Under the pieces are notes generated by a model, which saw nothing but the letters and a program-made list of their open reading frames with translations, had not been told where the DNA came from and did not search any database. From assembly GCA_020636105.1 (NCBI GenBank), contig JACJYL010000001.1:372001-436000 (forward strand): DNA of 64,000 nt. Direction: 5' to 3'. Origin of the DNA: Lewinellaceae bacterium (lineage in GTDB: Bacteria > Bacteroidota > Bacteroidia > Chitinophagales > Saprospiraceae). Every line of letters begins with the position of its first letter. Positions within the stretch are counted from its first letter, which is position 1. Both the position numbers and the translations under genes were made by a program. Below, piece by piece: positions 1 to 8,203 of the stretch.

Positions 1-434
1 ATCATGCTTCCTGTTCCTTCAAGAAAAACCTCCCGGTCTTCCGCTGATTCCATATGCAAACGATTGGTGATCAGGAATTTTTTAGCCAGTGTTTCAATGA
101 TTTCCTCTCTTCTTTCCTGTCGGCGGATGGGGGAGAACATGGGATAGGTGATTACTTTCCCATCCTGGTGAAAACTGACCCAGTTATTGGGAAAAACAGC
201 ATCCGATTTTACCGGTATATCCGTGTCCTGGATCACGATTACATTGATTCCGTTGCTGCTTAAATGGTTTACAAGACGATCGAATTCTTCGATGGCTTTT
301 ATACTAATTTCTTCGGAAGACAGCCTTCCGTCATTGGTCTGAAAGGCATTGTTGGCTGCCGTTTCGGCATTGAAGCCAAAGTGGGCCGGGCGAACCATGA
401 GAATGTTATGGGTTATTTGCCTTGTTGTATGCAT
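1..434 (-). CDS. CtlX-like amidinotransferase, 3' end cut by window edge
   Basis: The first 144 or so codons are present. The ATG is at 434-432 and the reading frame is open to base 1. The translation starts MHTTRQITHNILMVRP and contains SDAVFPNNWVSFH and YPMFSPIRRQERR, which are hallmark blocks of the citrulline-utilisation hydrolase/CtlX branch of the arginine deiminase (guanidino-group-modifying) superfamily. These enzymes hydrolyse or transfer guanidino groups. The conserved Asp of the SDAVF block is visible, but the catalytic His and Cys lie beyond the window, so activity cannot be judged. It is transcribed divergently from the rnf operon across a 248-bp gap. Confidence 0.85.
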   Translation of the reverse strand, partial: MHTTRQITHNILMVRPAHFGFNAETAANNAFQTNDGRLSSEEISIKAIEEFDRLVNHLSSNGINVIVIQDTDIPVKSDAVFPNNWVSFHQDGKVITYPMFSPIRRQERREEIIETLAKKFLITNRLHMESAEDREVFLEGTGSM

Positions 435-652
435 TGGATACTTAGTGATTTTTTGCAAATGTAGTTATTGTTTCACATTTAAAGGTCGAAACCTAATGAT
501 TATCCTTGTTCTTTTTCTTAAAAGAATTTTACTCAGTTATAAAATTCTTTCTATTATTTTTTAAATAAAAAACTGGAAACCAATACCTACCAGGAAAATT
601 GATATTATTCATTCAGTTATGGTGAGAAAAGTCATTCGATTCGGGGTTACAA

Positions 653-669
653 AGTGTCAATTTTACACT
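653..669. promoter_or_regulatory. Small inverted repeat upstream of the rnf operon
   Basis: AGTGT and ACACT arms are separated by 7 bases and end 14 bases before the rseC start. This is the only symmetric feature in the 248-bp gap between ctlX and rseC. It could be an operator or simply AT-rich chance; no regulator is identified. Nothing else recognisable was seen in the gap. Confidence 0.2.
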
Positions 670-682
670 ATAAATAATAGAA

Positions 683-1129
683 ATGAGCGCCAGAATGCAC
701 CAGGAACAGATTACACACAAAGCTACAGTTCGACAACTGACCCAGGATGGGGTAGAGGTAGTACTCGAAGACCCACCTGGATGTGATGCATGCAATGCCC
801 GGAGCAGTTGTGGTTTAAATCCTGAAAACCAGGGAGAAGAAGCGGCTAAATCACTATTTATTCCTGTTTTGGAGAACGTTTACCAGCCAGGCGAACAGGT
901 GGAGGTTTCCATTTCCCCTGCTTTGGGCCTTAAAGCTGTTTTATGGGGATATATCCTGCCTTTTATCCTTTTAATGACTGTTTTACTCATTAGCCTGAAT
1001 TTTTTAGGGGAACTGATGGCCGGTCTGACAGCCCTGGCTGTAGTGGCTCTGTTTTATATAGCGCTCTTTTTTAACAAGGAAAACATGCAGAAAACTTTTG
1101 CCATTGACATAAAGAAACTAAGATCATGA
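683..1129 (+). CDS. rseC: RseC/SoxR-reducing-system type membrane protein
   Basis: A 148-residue protein of the RseC/MucC family, which in Bacteroidota usually heads rnf operons. The N-terminal cytoplasmic part carries a Cys cluster, C34-x2-C37-x5-C43, likely to bind a metal or FeS centre. Two adjacent hydrophobic helices follow (about residues 87-128, GYILPFILLMTVLL and MAGLTALAVVALFYIALFF), with a short charged tail. RseC is thought to help maturation or function of the Rnf/Rsx electron-transfer complex. The stop overlaps the rnfB start (ATGA), indicating translational coupling. The ATG at 683 is used here; a second in-frame ATG at 695 is possible. Confidence 0.85.
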   Translation: MSARMHQEQITHKATVRQLTQDGVEVVLEDPPGCDACNARSSCGLNPENQGEEAAKSLFIPVLENVYQPGEQVEVSISPALGLKAVLWGYILPFILLMTVLLISLNFLGELMAGLTALAVVALFYIALFFNKENMQKTFAIDIKKLRS

Positions 1130-2037
1130 CAGACACTATTTTATACACAGTTATTACTTTGACATCGGTAGGCGTTATTGCTGCTGCCATTCTTTATATA
1201 CTCACCTTGTATTTCAAGGTATATGAAAATCCCCTGATTGATGAGGTGGAGGAAGTGCTACCCGGCGCGAATTGTGCAGGATGTGGATCTCCCGGTTGCC
1301 GTCCATTTGCCGATAAACTGGTGAACACGGAAGATATTTCCGATCTGTTCTGTCCGGTTGGAGGAAATGAAGTGATGGCTCAGGTAGCTAAAATTCTGGG
1401 AAAAGTAGTAGCCGAAAAGGATCCTGAAGTCGCCGTTTTACTTTGCCAGGGAAGTTGTGAGGTAAGACCTAAGACCAATTTTTATGATGGTCCATCTTCC
1501 TGCTCCATAGAATCGATGATTTATGGCGGAGATACGGGATGTGAATATGGCTGTTTAGGCGGCGGGGAGTGTGTTGACGCCTGTACTTTTGATGCCATGT
1601 ATATGGATGAAAAGACAGGATTGCCCATTGTCATTACGGATAAATGCACCGGTTGTAATGCTTGTGTAACGGCATGTCCCAGAGATTTGCTTGAGCTCCG
1701 GCCAAAAAATAAGCGGGATTTGAAGATTTATGTAGCCTGCAAAAACCAGGAGAAAGGAGGATTGGCAAAAAAATCGTGTGCCGTAGCTTGTATTGGTTGT
1801 AATAAGTGCGTGGACGTATGTCCAAAAGATGCCATTACAATTGAGAATAACCTCGCTTATATCGATGCTGTTTTATGTACCCTTTGTCGAAAGTGTGTGC
1901 CCGTTTGCCCTACAGAATCTATCCTTGAAACCAATTTCCCGGCAAGAAAAGTAAAACCGGAAGATAGTGCAAAAGAGAAGAAACCTGTAAAACAAGAGGC
2001 GGGAATAGAAATGACCCCTGATCAAAAAGAGGTTTAA
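1126..2037 (+). CDS. rnfB: Rnf complex subunit B (iron-sulfur electron carrier)
   Basis: 303 residues. An N-terminal membrane helix (about 7-30) is followed by the RnfB-type 4Fe-4S domain with Cys at 50, 53, 58 and 76 (motif NCAGCGSPGC, then LFCPVGG). Three ferredoxin-like motifs come later: CTGCNACVTACP, CIGCNKCVDVCP and CTLCRKCVPVCP. RnfB accepts electrons from reduced ferredoxin and passes them into the membrane part of the Rnf complex. The tail after about residue 270 is Lys/Glu-rich and probably disordered. The start overlaps the rseC stop. The gene is followed by a 115-bp gap before rnfC. Confidence 0.96.
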   Translation: MTDTILYTVITLTSVGVIAAAILYILTLYFKVYENPLIDEVEEVLPGANCAGCGSPGCRPFADKLVNTEDISDLFCPVGGNEVMAQVAKILGKVVAEKDPEVAVLLCQGSCEVRPKTNFYDGPSSCSIESMIYGGDTGCEYGCLGGGECVDACTFDAMYMDEKTGLPIVITDKCTGCNACVTACPRDLLELRPKNKRDLKIYVACKNQEKGGLAKKSCAVACIGCNKCVDVCPKDAITIENNLAYIDAVLCTLCRKCVPVCPTESILETNFPARKVKPEDSAKEKKPVKQEAGIEMTPDQKEV

Positions 2038-2107
2038 GCGGTAGCGTCGGACAAGCCATGTTATCTCATTTCCAATTTCCTTTTTCTGCAGTGATAATAC
2101 AACATAA

Positions 2108-2128
2108 CCGGCTGGATATTTCAGCCGG
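2108..2128 (+). promoter_or_regulatory. GC-rich hairpin in the rnfB-rnfC gap
   Basis: A 7-bp stem (CCGGCTG / CAGCCGG) with a 7-base loop lies 24 bases before rnfC, in the longest gap inside the rnf operon. There is no T-run after it, so it is not a typical terminator. It might mark an mRNA processing site or attenuate rnfC, but this is inference. Confidence 0.3.
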
Positions 2129-2152
2129 ACAGTAGATTCTAATTTCAGCATT

Positions 2153-3460
2153 ATGTTAAAAACATTTCCAAAAGGCGGTATTCATCCAGCGGACAATAAA
2201 CTTTCCGCCAACATGGCTATTGAGCCATTGCCTTTACCCGTTTCGGTTTCCATCCCCATTTCCCAGCATATCGGTGCCCCGGCTGAAGTTATTGTAGAAA
2301 AAAAGCAAAAGGTGAAAGTGGGGGAAGTAATCGCTACAGCAAAAGGATTTGTGTCTTCAAATATCCATGCTACGGTTTCTGGCACTGTAACCAAGATCGA
2401 TACCGTGCTGGATAGTTCTGGCTACAAAAGACAAGCCGTTACCATCCGTGTAAAAGATGATGAATGGGTCGATGGTGTTGACCTGGGGGATGAATTAATA
2501 AAAGATTTTGATCTTACGAAAGAGGAAATCGTCAGAAAGATCATGGAAGCCGGTGTTGTTGGCCTGGGAGGCGCGGCATTCCCTTCTCATGTAAAACTGG
2601 CCCCTCCGAAGGGAAAACATGCGGATATTCTTATTGTCAACGGGGTGGAATGTGAACCTTTTTTAACCGCCGATCACCGGTTGATGGTTGAAAAACCAGA
2701 GCAAATATTGGTCGGGATAGATATTTTAAAAAAGGCCCTTGATGTCAAAAGAGTTGGCATTGGAGTGGAAGCCAATACACCGGATGCGGTAAAAATATTC
2801 GAACAATTGACAAAAGACCGTGACGATATAAAAGTGTACCCGCTCCAGGTAAAATATCCGCAAGGAGGAGAAAAGCAGTTGATCAAGGCTGTTACCGGGC
2901 AAGAAGTGCCCGCGGGTGGGTTGCCTATTGATGTCGGCGCTATTGTTCACAATGTAGGAACGGTCTTTTCTGTTTATGAGGCCATCCAGAAAAATAAGCC
3001 TCTGGTGGAAAGAGTGGTTACCATAACAGGGAAATCCCTTGCTCGTCCTGCCAATTTCAAAGTACGGATCGGTACCTCTGTGGCCGATTTAATTGAAGCG
3101 GCAGGGGGGATGCCCGAAGATACCGGCAAGATCATCAACGGGGGTCCCATGATGGGAAAATCATTGAGCGACGTGACGGTGCCGATTACCAAGGGCACCT
3201 CCGGTATCTTGTTGGTTCCTGAAGAGGAAACGCGCAGGGGAAAGGTTAAAACCTGCATTCGCTGTAGCCGTTGTGTCAGTGTTTGTCCGATGGGCCTCGA
3301 GCCATATCTCTTAATGACTTTGGTGGAAAAGAAACTCGATGAGAGAGCACGGGATGAGGATCTTTTCGATTGTATAGAATGTGGGTCCTGCAATTACATC
3401 TGCCCTTCGAACCGGCCTTTACTGGATTATATCAGATTAGGAAAAAAAGTGCTTAAATAA
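2153..3460 (+). CDS. rnfC: Rnf complex subunit C (NADH-binding flavoprotein)
   Basis: 435 residues, the short form typical of Bacteroidota, without the repeat-rich C-terminus of enterobacterial RsxC. The N-terminal part starts TFPKGGIHPADNK. A Rossmann-like GLGGAAFPSHVK block (around 138-149) corresponds to the NADH/FMN-binding SLBB-related fold shared with NuoF. Two ferredoxin motifs, CIRCSRCVSVCP and CIECGSCNYICP, are near the C-terminus. RnfC is the peripheral subunit where NAD+ is reduced. It is followed after 5 bases by rnfD. Confidence 0.96.
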   Translation: MLKTFPKGGIHPADNKLSANMAIEPLPLPVSVSIPISQHIGAPAEVIVEKKQKVKVGEVIATAKGFVSSNIHATVSGTVTKIDTVLDSSGYKRQAVTIRVKDDEWVDGVDLGDELIKDFDLTKEEIVRKIMEAGVVGLGGAAFPSHVKLAPPKGKHADILIVNGVECEPFLTADHRLMVEKPEQILVGIDILKKALDVKRVGIGVEANTPDAVKIFEQLTKDRDDIKVYPLQVKYPQGGEKQLIKAVTGQEVPAGGLPIDVGAIVHNVGTVFSVYEAIQKNKPLVERVVTITGKSLARPANFKVRIGTSVADLIEAAGGMPEDTGKIINGGPMMGKSLSDVTVPITKGTSGILLVPEEETRRGKVKTCIRCSRCVSVCPMGLEPYLLMTLVEKKLDERARDEDLFDCIECGSCNYICPSNRPLLDYIRLGKKVLK

Positions 3461-3465
3461 ACGCC

Positions 3466-4470
3466 ATGGATAAATTTATAACCATATCAGCTTCACCTCA
3501 TATTCATACCGATGAATCGGTGAAAAAAATAATGTATCGTGTGGTCTATGCATTGATACCGGCCTATTTAATCTCTTTGTACGTATTCGGATTGGGAGCG
3601 CTCGTCGTCAGTATGGTCGCCGTTATATCCTGTGTTGTTTTTGAATATATCATTCAAAAGTATATTCTGAAATCAGAGGTCACCATTATCGATGGTTCTG
3701 CGGCTTTGACGGGGTTGTTACTCGCATTTAACGTGCCTACTAATTTACCGGTATGGATGATCATCGCGGGTAGCTTTTTTGCGATTGCGGTGGCAAAATT
3801 ATCCTTTGGCGGGCTTGGGAATAACGTCTTTAATCCTGCCCTGGCAGGTCGTGTATTCCTGCTGATCTCTTTCCCGGTGCAAATGACTTCATGGCCACTT
3901 CCTTTTGTAAATCAATATGCCTATACAGACGGAGTAACGGGAGCAACGCCTCTGGGGATCATGAAGGAAGGACTGAATAACGGAGAAGCTATAGGTTCCC
4001 TAACGGCCCAAATTCCTGATTACGCAGATATGTTATATGGATTTATGGGCGGCTCAATGGGGGAAATTTCCGCACTGGCGCTGCTGCTTGGAGGAGGCTA
4101 TATGCTTTACAAACATGTTATTACCTGGCACATTCCCGTTTCCATCCTCGCTACCGTCGCTGTCTTTAGCGGGATCATGTGGATGGTGAATCCGCAAACC
4201 TACATGGATCCTTTGTTTCACCTTACTGCAGGGGGATTGGTACTTGGAGCCTTTTTTATGGCAACGGATATGGTGACCAGCCCGATGACGGGAAAAGGCA
4301 TGATCGTCTTCGGGATCACCATAGGGCTGCTCACTATGGTGATCAGGTATTTTGGAGCTTACCCGGAAGGGGTTTCCTTTGCCATACTCATCATGAATGC
4401 TTTTGTGCCTTTGTTGAATAAATATTTTAAACCAAAACGATTTGGTCACAATTTAATCCAAAAACAATGA
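3466..4470 (+). CDS. rnfD: Rnf complex subunit D (ion-pumping, covalent FMN)
   Basis: 334 residues, with about nine or ten hydrophobic helices, of the NqrB/RnfD family. The flavinylation motif TGATPLG is at about 158-164, where a threonine (T161) is expected to carry covalent FMN. The family forms the membrane channel that couples electron flow to Na+ or H+ export. The conserved GNNVFNPALAGR block (118-129) is intact. The last codons overlap the rnfG start, so the two are probably translationally coupled. Confidence 0.96.
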   Translation: MDKFITISASPHIHTDESVKKIMYRVVYALIPAYLISLYVFGLGALVVSMVAVISCVVFEYIIQKYILKSEVTIIDGSAALTGLLLAFNVPTNLPVWMIIAGSFFAIAVAKLSFGGLGNNVFNPALAGRVFLLISFPVQMTSWPLPFVNQYAYTDGVTGATPLGIMKEGLNNGEAIGSLTAQIPDYADMLYGFMGGSMGEISALALLLGGGYMLYKHVITWHIPVSILATVAVFSGIMWMVNPQTYMDPLFHLTAGGLVLGAFFMATDMVTSPMTGKGMIVFGITIGLLTMVIRYFGAYPEGVSFAILIMNAFVPLLNKYFKPKRFGHNLIQKQ

Positions 4471-5054
4471 GTAAGCCAAAATCGACACTGATCAACATGG
4501 TATTGGTGTTACTGATAATTACCGGCGTATCCGGTTTTTCCCTGGGGTACATCAATGAGTGGACCAAAGGACCTAAAGAGGCTACCCGCCTGGCCAGGAA
4601 GCTGGAAGCCATCAAATCCGTCCTTCCTGAAATTACCAATAATCCGGCAGAAGAAATGGTATTATTGCCGGTGGGTACTTCCGGAGATAGCCTGGAGTGT
4701 TATATTGGAAAAAAAGACGGAGTCCCTGTGGGATTTGCCATTTCCACTTATTCCAATAAAGGGTTCAGTGGCCTGATCCGGATCATGATAGGTTTTACCG
4801 CTGATGGAAAGATCTTTAATACGGCCGTATTGGAACAAAAGGAAACGCCCGGGTTGGGTACGAAAATGAAGGATGCCAAATTCAAAGACCAGTTCCCGGG
4901 AAAAGATCCTGCTTCCTTTGAATTAAAAGTCAAAAAAGACGGGGGAGACGTGGACGCCATAACCGGAGCCACTATTTCTTCCAGGGCTTTTTCAGGAGCT
5001 GCTAAAATGGCCGTTGATGCACTGAATCAAAACAAGGAATTATTGGAAAAATAA
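4467..5054 (+). CDS. rnfG: Rnf complex subunit G (periplasmic covalent FMN)
   Basis: 195 residues. One N-terminal membrane anchor (about 9-29) is followed by an FMN-binding domain. The flavin-attachment motif DAITGAT spans residues 163-169, with T169 the expected FMN-linked threonine. RnfG relays electrons on the outer face of the membrane. Overlap with rnfD and the standard B-C-D-G-E-A order make the call firm. Confidence 0.96.
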   Translation: MSKPKSTLINMVLVLLIITGVSGFSLGYINEWTKGPKEATRLARKLEAIKSVLPEITNNPAEEMVLLPVGTSGDSLECYIGKKDGVPVGFAISTYSNKGFSGLIRIMIGFTADGKIFNTAVLEQKETPGLGTKMKDAKFKDQFPGKDPASFELKVKKDGGDVDAITGATISSRAFSGAAKMAVDALNQNKELLEK

Positions 5055-5095
5055 GCTTTTTGGGGTTCAGCCCTGTAAATGCAAAATATACAAAA

Positions 5096-5689
5096 ATGAC
5101 ACAGTGGAAAAATTTTATTAAAGGGGTGATCAGTGAAAACCCGGTATTTGTCATGCTGCTGGGAATGTGTCCTACCTTAGGGGTGACTTCAACGGCAATA
5201 AACGGGCTTGGAATGGGGCTGGCAACGGCTTTTGTCCTGGTCATGTCAAACGTAGTGGTCTCCCTGGTCAAGAATTTAATTCCCGATAAGGTAAGGATAC
5301 CGGCTTTCATCGTGATAATAGCATCCTTCGTCACTATAGTGGAAATGGTGCTCGAAGCCTTCCTGCCGGGTTTGTACGAGCAGCTGGGTATTTTTATTCC
5401 CCTGATCGTCGTAAACTGCCTGATCCTTGGGCGTGCGGAAGCTTTTGCTTCGAAAAATCCGGTGATTTCGTCCATTGTAGATGGATTGGGTATGGGAATC
5501 GGGTTCACTCTCGCTCTGACGGCGTTAGGATCTGTTCGGGAAATCCTGGGGAATGGATCTATTTTTAATTTCTCGTTCGTACAGGAAGGCGCTTCTACTT
5601 TTATTTTGTTCATACTGCCTCCGGGAGCGTTTATTACGTTGGCCTATTTAGCGGCCATTTTCAACAGGGCAACCAAACAACAGAAATGA
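5096..5689 (+). CDS. rnfE: Rnf complex subunit E
   Basis: 197 residues from the ATG at 5096 (MTQWKNFIKGVISENPVFVM). An upstream in-frame TTG at 5060 is rejected because the ATG gives the family-typical N-terminus and length. It is an integral membrane protein with about six helices and the conserved blocks LGMCPTLGVTSTAING and PLIVVNCLILGRAEAFA. RnfE and RnfA form an inverted pair of membrane subunits that bind an intramembrane FeS centre through Cys residues in these blocks. Confidence 0.95.
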   Translation: MTQWKNFIKGVISENPVFVMLLGMCPTLGVTSTAINGLGMGLATAFVLVMSNVVVSLVKNLIPDKVRIPAFIVIIASFVTIVEMVLEAFLPGLYEQLGIFIPLIVVNCLILGRAEAFASKNPVISSIVDGLGMGIGFTLALTALGSVREILGNGSIFNFSFVQEGASTFILFILPPGAFITLAYLAAIFNRATKQQK

Positions 5690-5735
5690 TCATAAGTACT
5701 TTAATCTTTTGTCTTTAAACTTTAGCCTTTTTATC

Positions 5736-6311
5736 ATGGAATACATTGTAATCATAATATCGGCCATTTTTGTTAACAATATTGTATTGAGCCAGTTTCT
5801 GGGGATTTGTCCATTCCTCGGGGTTTCAAGCAGGGTTTCCACTTCAGCAGGTATGGCAGGTGCTGTCGTTTTCGTTATGACGATAGCCACCATGGTGACC
5901 TTCCTGCTTCATCAATATTTACTTCTTCCCCTGGGCCTGGATTATATGCGTACCATTACTTTTATCCTGGTGATTGCCGCACTGGTGCAGATGGTGGAGA
6001 TCGTGCTTAAAAAAGTAAGCCCGTCCCTTTACCAGGCCTTGGGCGTATTTCTTCCTTTGATCACGACCAATTGTGCCATTTTGGGCGTTTCCATCCTGGC
6101 TATCGGCTTTGAAAATGCTACTTTATTGAAGGCAGTCGTTTTTGCTGTATCCACTGCATTAGGATTTGGTCTGGCGCTGATTGTATTTGCCAGCATCAGG
6201 GAGCACATGGACCTGATTGATATTCCCAAAGGGATGAAAGGAGTGCCCATGTCTCTGCTCATTGCAGGATTGCTTTCTCTGGCATTTATGGGTTTTATGG
6301 GGATTGTTTAA
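5736..6311 (+). CDS. rnfA: Rnf complex subunit A
   Basis: 191 residues from the ATG at 5736 (MEYIVIIISAIFVNNIVLSQ). The in-frame TTG at 5709 would add an atypical extension. It has six membrane helices and the paired Cys blocks FLGICPFLGVS and PLITTNCAILGV that mirror those of RnfE. It is the last gene of the operon and its stop lies 3 bases from the end of the convergent yhhQ gene. No strong terminator was seen between them. Confidence 0.95.
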   Translation: MEYIVIIISAIFVNNIVLSQFLGICPFLGVSSRVSTSAGMAGAVVFVMTIATMVTFLLHQYLLLPLGLDYMRTITFILVIAALVQMVEIVLKKVSPSLYQALGVFLPLITTNCAILGVSILAIGFENATLLKAVVFAVSTALGFGLALIVFASIREHMDLIDIPKGMKGVPMSLLIAGLLSLAFMGFMGIV

Positions 6312-6314
6312 CAA

Positions 6315-7130
6315 TTAATCTTCAGCAGCCTGGGCTTTCATAGCTGCGGCAACGGTATGCCCCAGGTATTTTTCGATAAAATAATGTCCAATGTATATCA
6401 CGGGAGTTAATACTACTGCCATGATGAATTTATAGATATATTGAACCGTGCCTACAGCAAAGAGTAATGGCCATGACCAGGGCTCAATGAATCCGGTAAG
6501 CTGAGGGCCCAGCCTGAAGGCAATATACAAAACAACAAAACTATCCACCAACTGAGAGATTAAGGTAGAGCCGGTAGCACGGAGCCATATCCACTTTTCC
6601 CCCGTAGCATTTTTTATCCGGTGGAAAGATACAACATCCACCATTTGCGCCACAAGGAAAGCCATCACAGATCCTACAATGATCAAAAGCCCCTGTCCGA
6701 ATACTGAATTGAAGGCACTTTGCATGTCCGGCACACCCCTGGAAACGTTTTGAACCACCCACCAGTCGGCAGGGGCCAGCCTGATGGCTCCGTAAACCAT
6801 GATAAAGGCATAAATGATCATCCCGACCGCCAGGAAGGATAAAAGTCGAATACCTTTTCTGCCGTAATACTCATTGATGATATCTGTCATGATAAAAACC
6901 ACGGGCCATAATAAAACACCGGCTGAAAACTGGAGGGCTCCTTTTTGGCCAAACAGGTTAAAATTAAAAGGTGCCCAGCCCAGCGTATCTTCCAGGGCAA
7001 ATATTTTAACGCCGATAAATTCAGCGACCAGGGCATTGGCTATAAAAAAACCTCCCAGGAGGATAAAAAGCCGGGTAGGCTTTTGGCTAATAATATGATT
7101 GATACCGGTTACTTTTTCGTGCAGGTCCAT
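6315..7130 (-). CDS. yhhQ: Queuosine precursor transporter (VUT/YhhQ family)
   Basis: 271 residues with about six or seven membrane helices. Family signatures are VFIMTDIINEYYGRKG, followed by FLVAQMVDVVSFHRIK and STLISQLVDSFVVLYIAF. Members import 7-deazaguanine precursors for queuosine in tRNA. It is longer at the N-terminus than E. coli YhhQ, as is usual in Bacteroidota. I looked for a preQ1 riboswitch in the 80-bp upstream gap and saw none. Confidence 0.88.
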   Translation of the reverse strand: MDLHEKVTGINHIISQKPTRLFILLGGFFIANALVAEFIGVKIFALEDTLGWAPFNFNLFGQKGALQFSAGVLLWPVVFIMTDIINEYYGRKGIRLLSFLAVGMIIYAFIMVYGAIRLAPADWWVVQNVSRGVPDMQSAFNSVFGQGLLIIVGSVMAFLVAQMVDVVSFHRIKNATGEKWIWLRATGSTLISQLVDSFVVLYIAFRLGPQLTGFIEPWSWPLLFAVGTVQYIYKFIMAVVLTPVIYIGHYFIEKYLGHTVAAAMKAQAAED

Positions 7131-7210
7131 TTGAGTGTGTTATTTGGCTCTAATTTAACGGGCCATCACCGGCTTTCCAAAACTTTTTTTATTTTGCAAA
7201 AAAAACGCGC

Positions 7211-8119
7211 ATGAAGATTTTGATTAAAATGGTACTGTCGCTCCTATCTCTTTTGCCTTTTTGCCTTAATGCACAAACTTTTAGCCCTAATTTCAATTTT
7301 TCCGATACCACTCAAATTCACGTATTAAAAACTCATCGTGGTGATGTTTTTACAGGGAAGGTTATTGAAATAAAGGATACAAACTTGCGCTTTCTTGCCA
7401 ATGGCGATATCCCCCTTGAGTTCCGTTTTGCAGAGATTAGTTCGGTGTCTGTGCAGGGAGAGGACCAAACAGCCGAAGCACCTTCGATGGAAAACCATAA
7501 ACAAAAAGAGGATCACGGACTTGAAAACGATACTTTTCCCACACAGATCATGTTTTATACGCAATCGGCTTTTGCTTTGAAAAGAGGAAAAAAACTATTT
7601 ACCAATGTGGATCTGCTTTGGAACTCCTTTGATTTTGCCGTTACGGATCGGTTTTCTGCGGGCGTGGGGGTGTTTTTACCCATTATGGCCATCGTCAGGG
7701 GAAAATATGCTTATGAGATTACCGAAAAGGTACACCTTGGAGTGGGCAGTAATATTTTTACGATTTATGATTTTTATGATCTGAACATGATGGGGCATGT
7801 TTACGGAGTGGCAACCTTCGGCACCCCTGAATTATTCGTCAATATGACTGGTGGATATTTTCTACCAGTTGGTTTTATTGAAGATCGGGTGATTGGGACG
7901 AGTGCAGGGGTGGGAGGCGAATCGAAAAGGTTTATTTACAAAGCGGAAGTTTTTGTTTATCGGGAACCCAACTGGAATGGTCAATTTATTACGAGCATCT
8001 TCCCTGAATTGGGTTTTGTAGTAAAATCGGGAAATAAACGTTATGAATTTGGTGTATTAGGCGTTCCGTTTTGGGATATTGCCGTTTTCCCTTACCTGGC
8101 TTTCAAGTCGCATTTTTAA
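7211..8119 (+). CDS. Secreted/outer-membrane protein of unknown function
   Basis: 302 residues with a clear signal peptide (MKILIKMVLSLLSLLPFCLNAQ). The mature N-terminus contains a short beta-rich segment, LKTHRGDVFTGKVIEIKDTNL, that resembles the small barrel found in many Bacteroidota envelope proteins. A Lys/Glu-rich linker follows. The C-terminal two thirds alternate aromatic and polar residues and end in KSHF, as in outer-membrane barrels. No specific function can be named. It is divergent from yhhQ and upstream of hscA. Confidence 0.7.
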   Translation: MKILIKMVLSLLSLLPFCLNAQTFSPNFNFSDTTQIHVLKTHRGDVFTGKVIEIKDTNLRFLANGDIPLEFRFAEISSVSVQGEDQTAEAPSMENHKQKEDHGLENDTFPTQIMFYTQSAFALKRGKKLFTNVDLLWNSFDFAVTDRFSAGVGVFLPIMAIVRGKYAYEITEKVHLGVGSNIFTIYDFYDLNMMGHVYGVATFGTPELFVNMTGGYFLPVGFIEDRVIGTSAGVGGESKRFIYKAEVFVYREPNWNGQFITSIFPELGFVVKSGNKRYEFGVLGVPFWDIAVFPYLAFKSHF

Positions 8120-8159
8120 AAGACTGATAAAAAACCCCTTTTAATAAAACCCTACTCCT

Positions 8160-8167
8160 TACCTTTG
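8160..8167 (+). promoter_or_regulatory. Candidate promoter -7 box before hscA
   Basis: TACCTTTG matches the Bacteroidota -7 consensus TAnnTTTG and lies 36 bases before the hscA ATG. No clear TTTG -33 box is visible, so this rests on the -7 match and its position alone. Confidence 0.4.
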
Positions 8168-8203
8168 CGTTTCCAAAAATAAAAAGTAGTTTAAAATTGA
8201 ACC

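Noticed and set aside
264..564. Plus-strand frames overlapping the start of the CtlX-like gene
   Set aside because: The minus-strand frame gives clear family motifs; the plus-strand translations do not.
7131..7210. preQ1 riboswitch before yhhQ
   Set aside because: No matching aptamer sequence or pseudoknot elements seen in the 80-bp gap.
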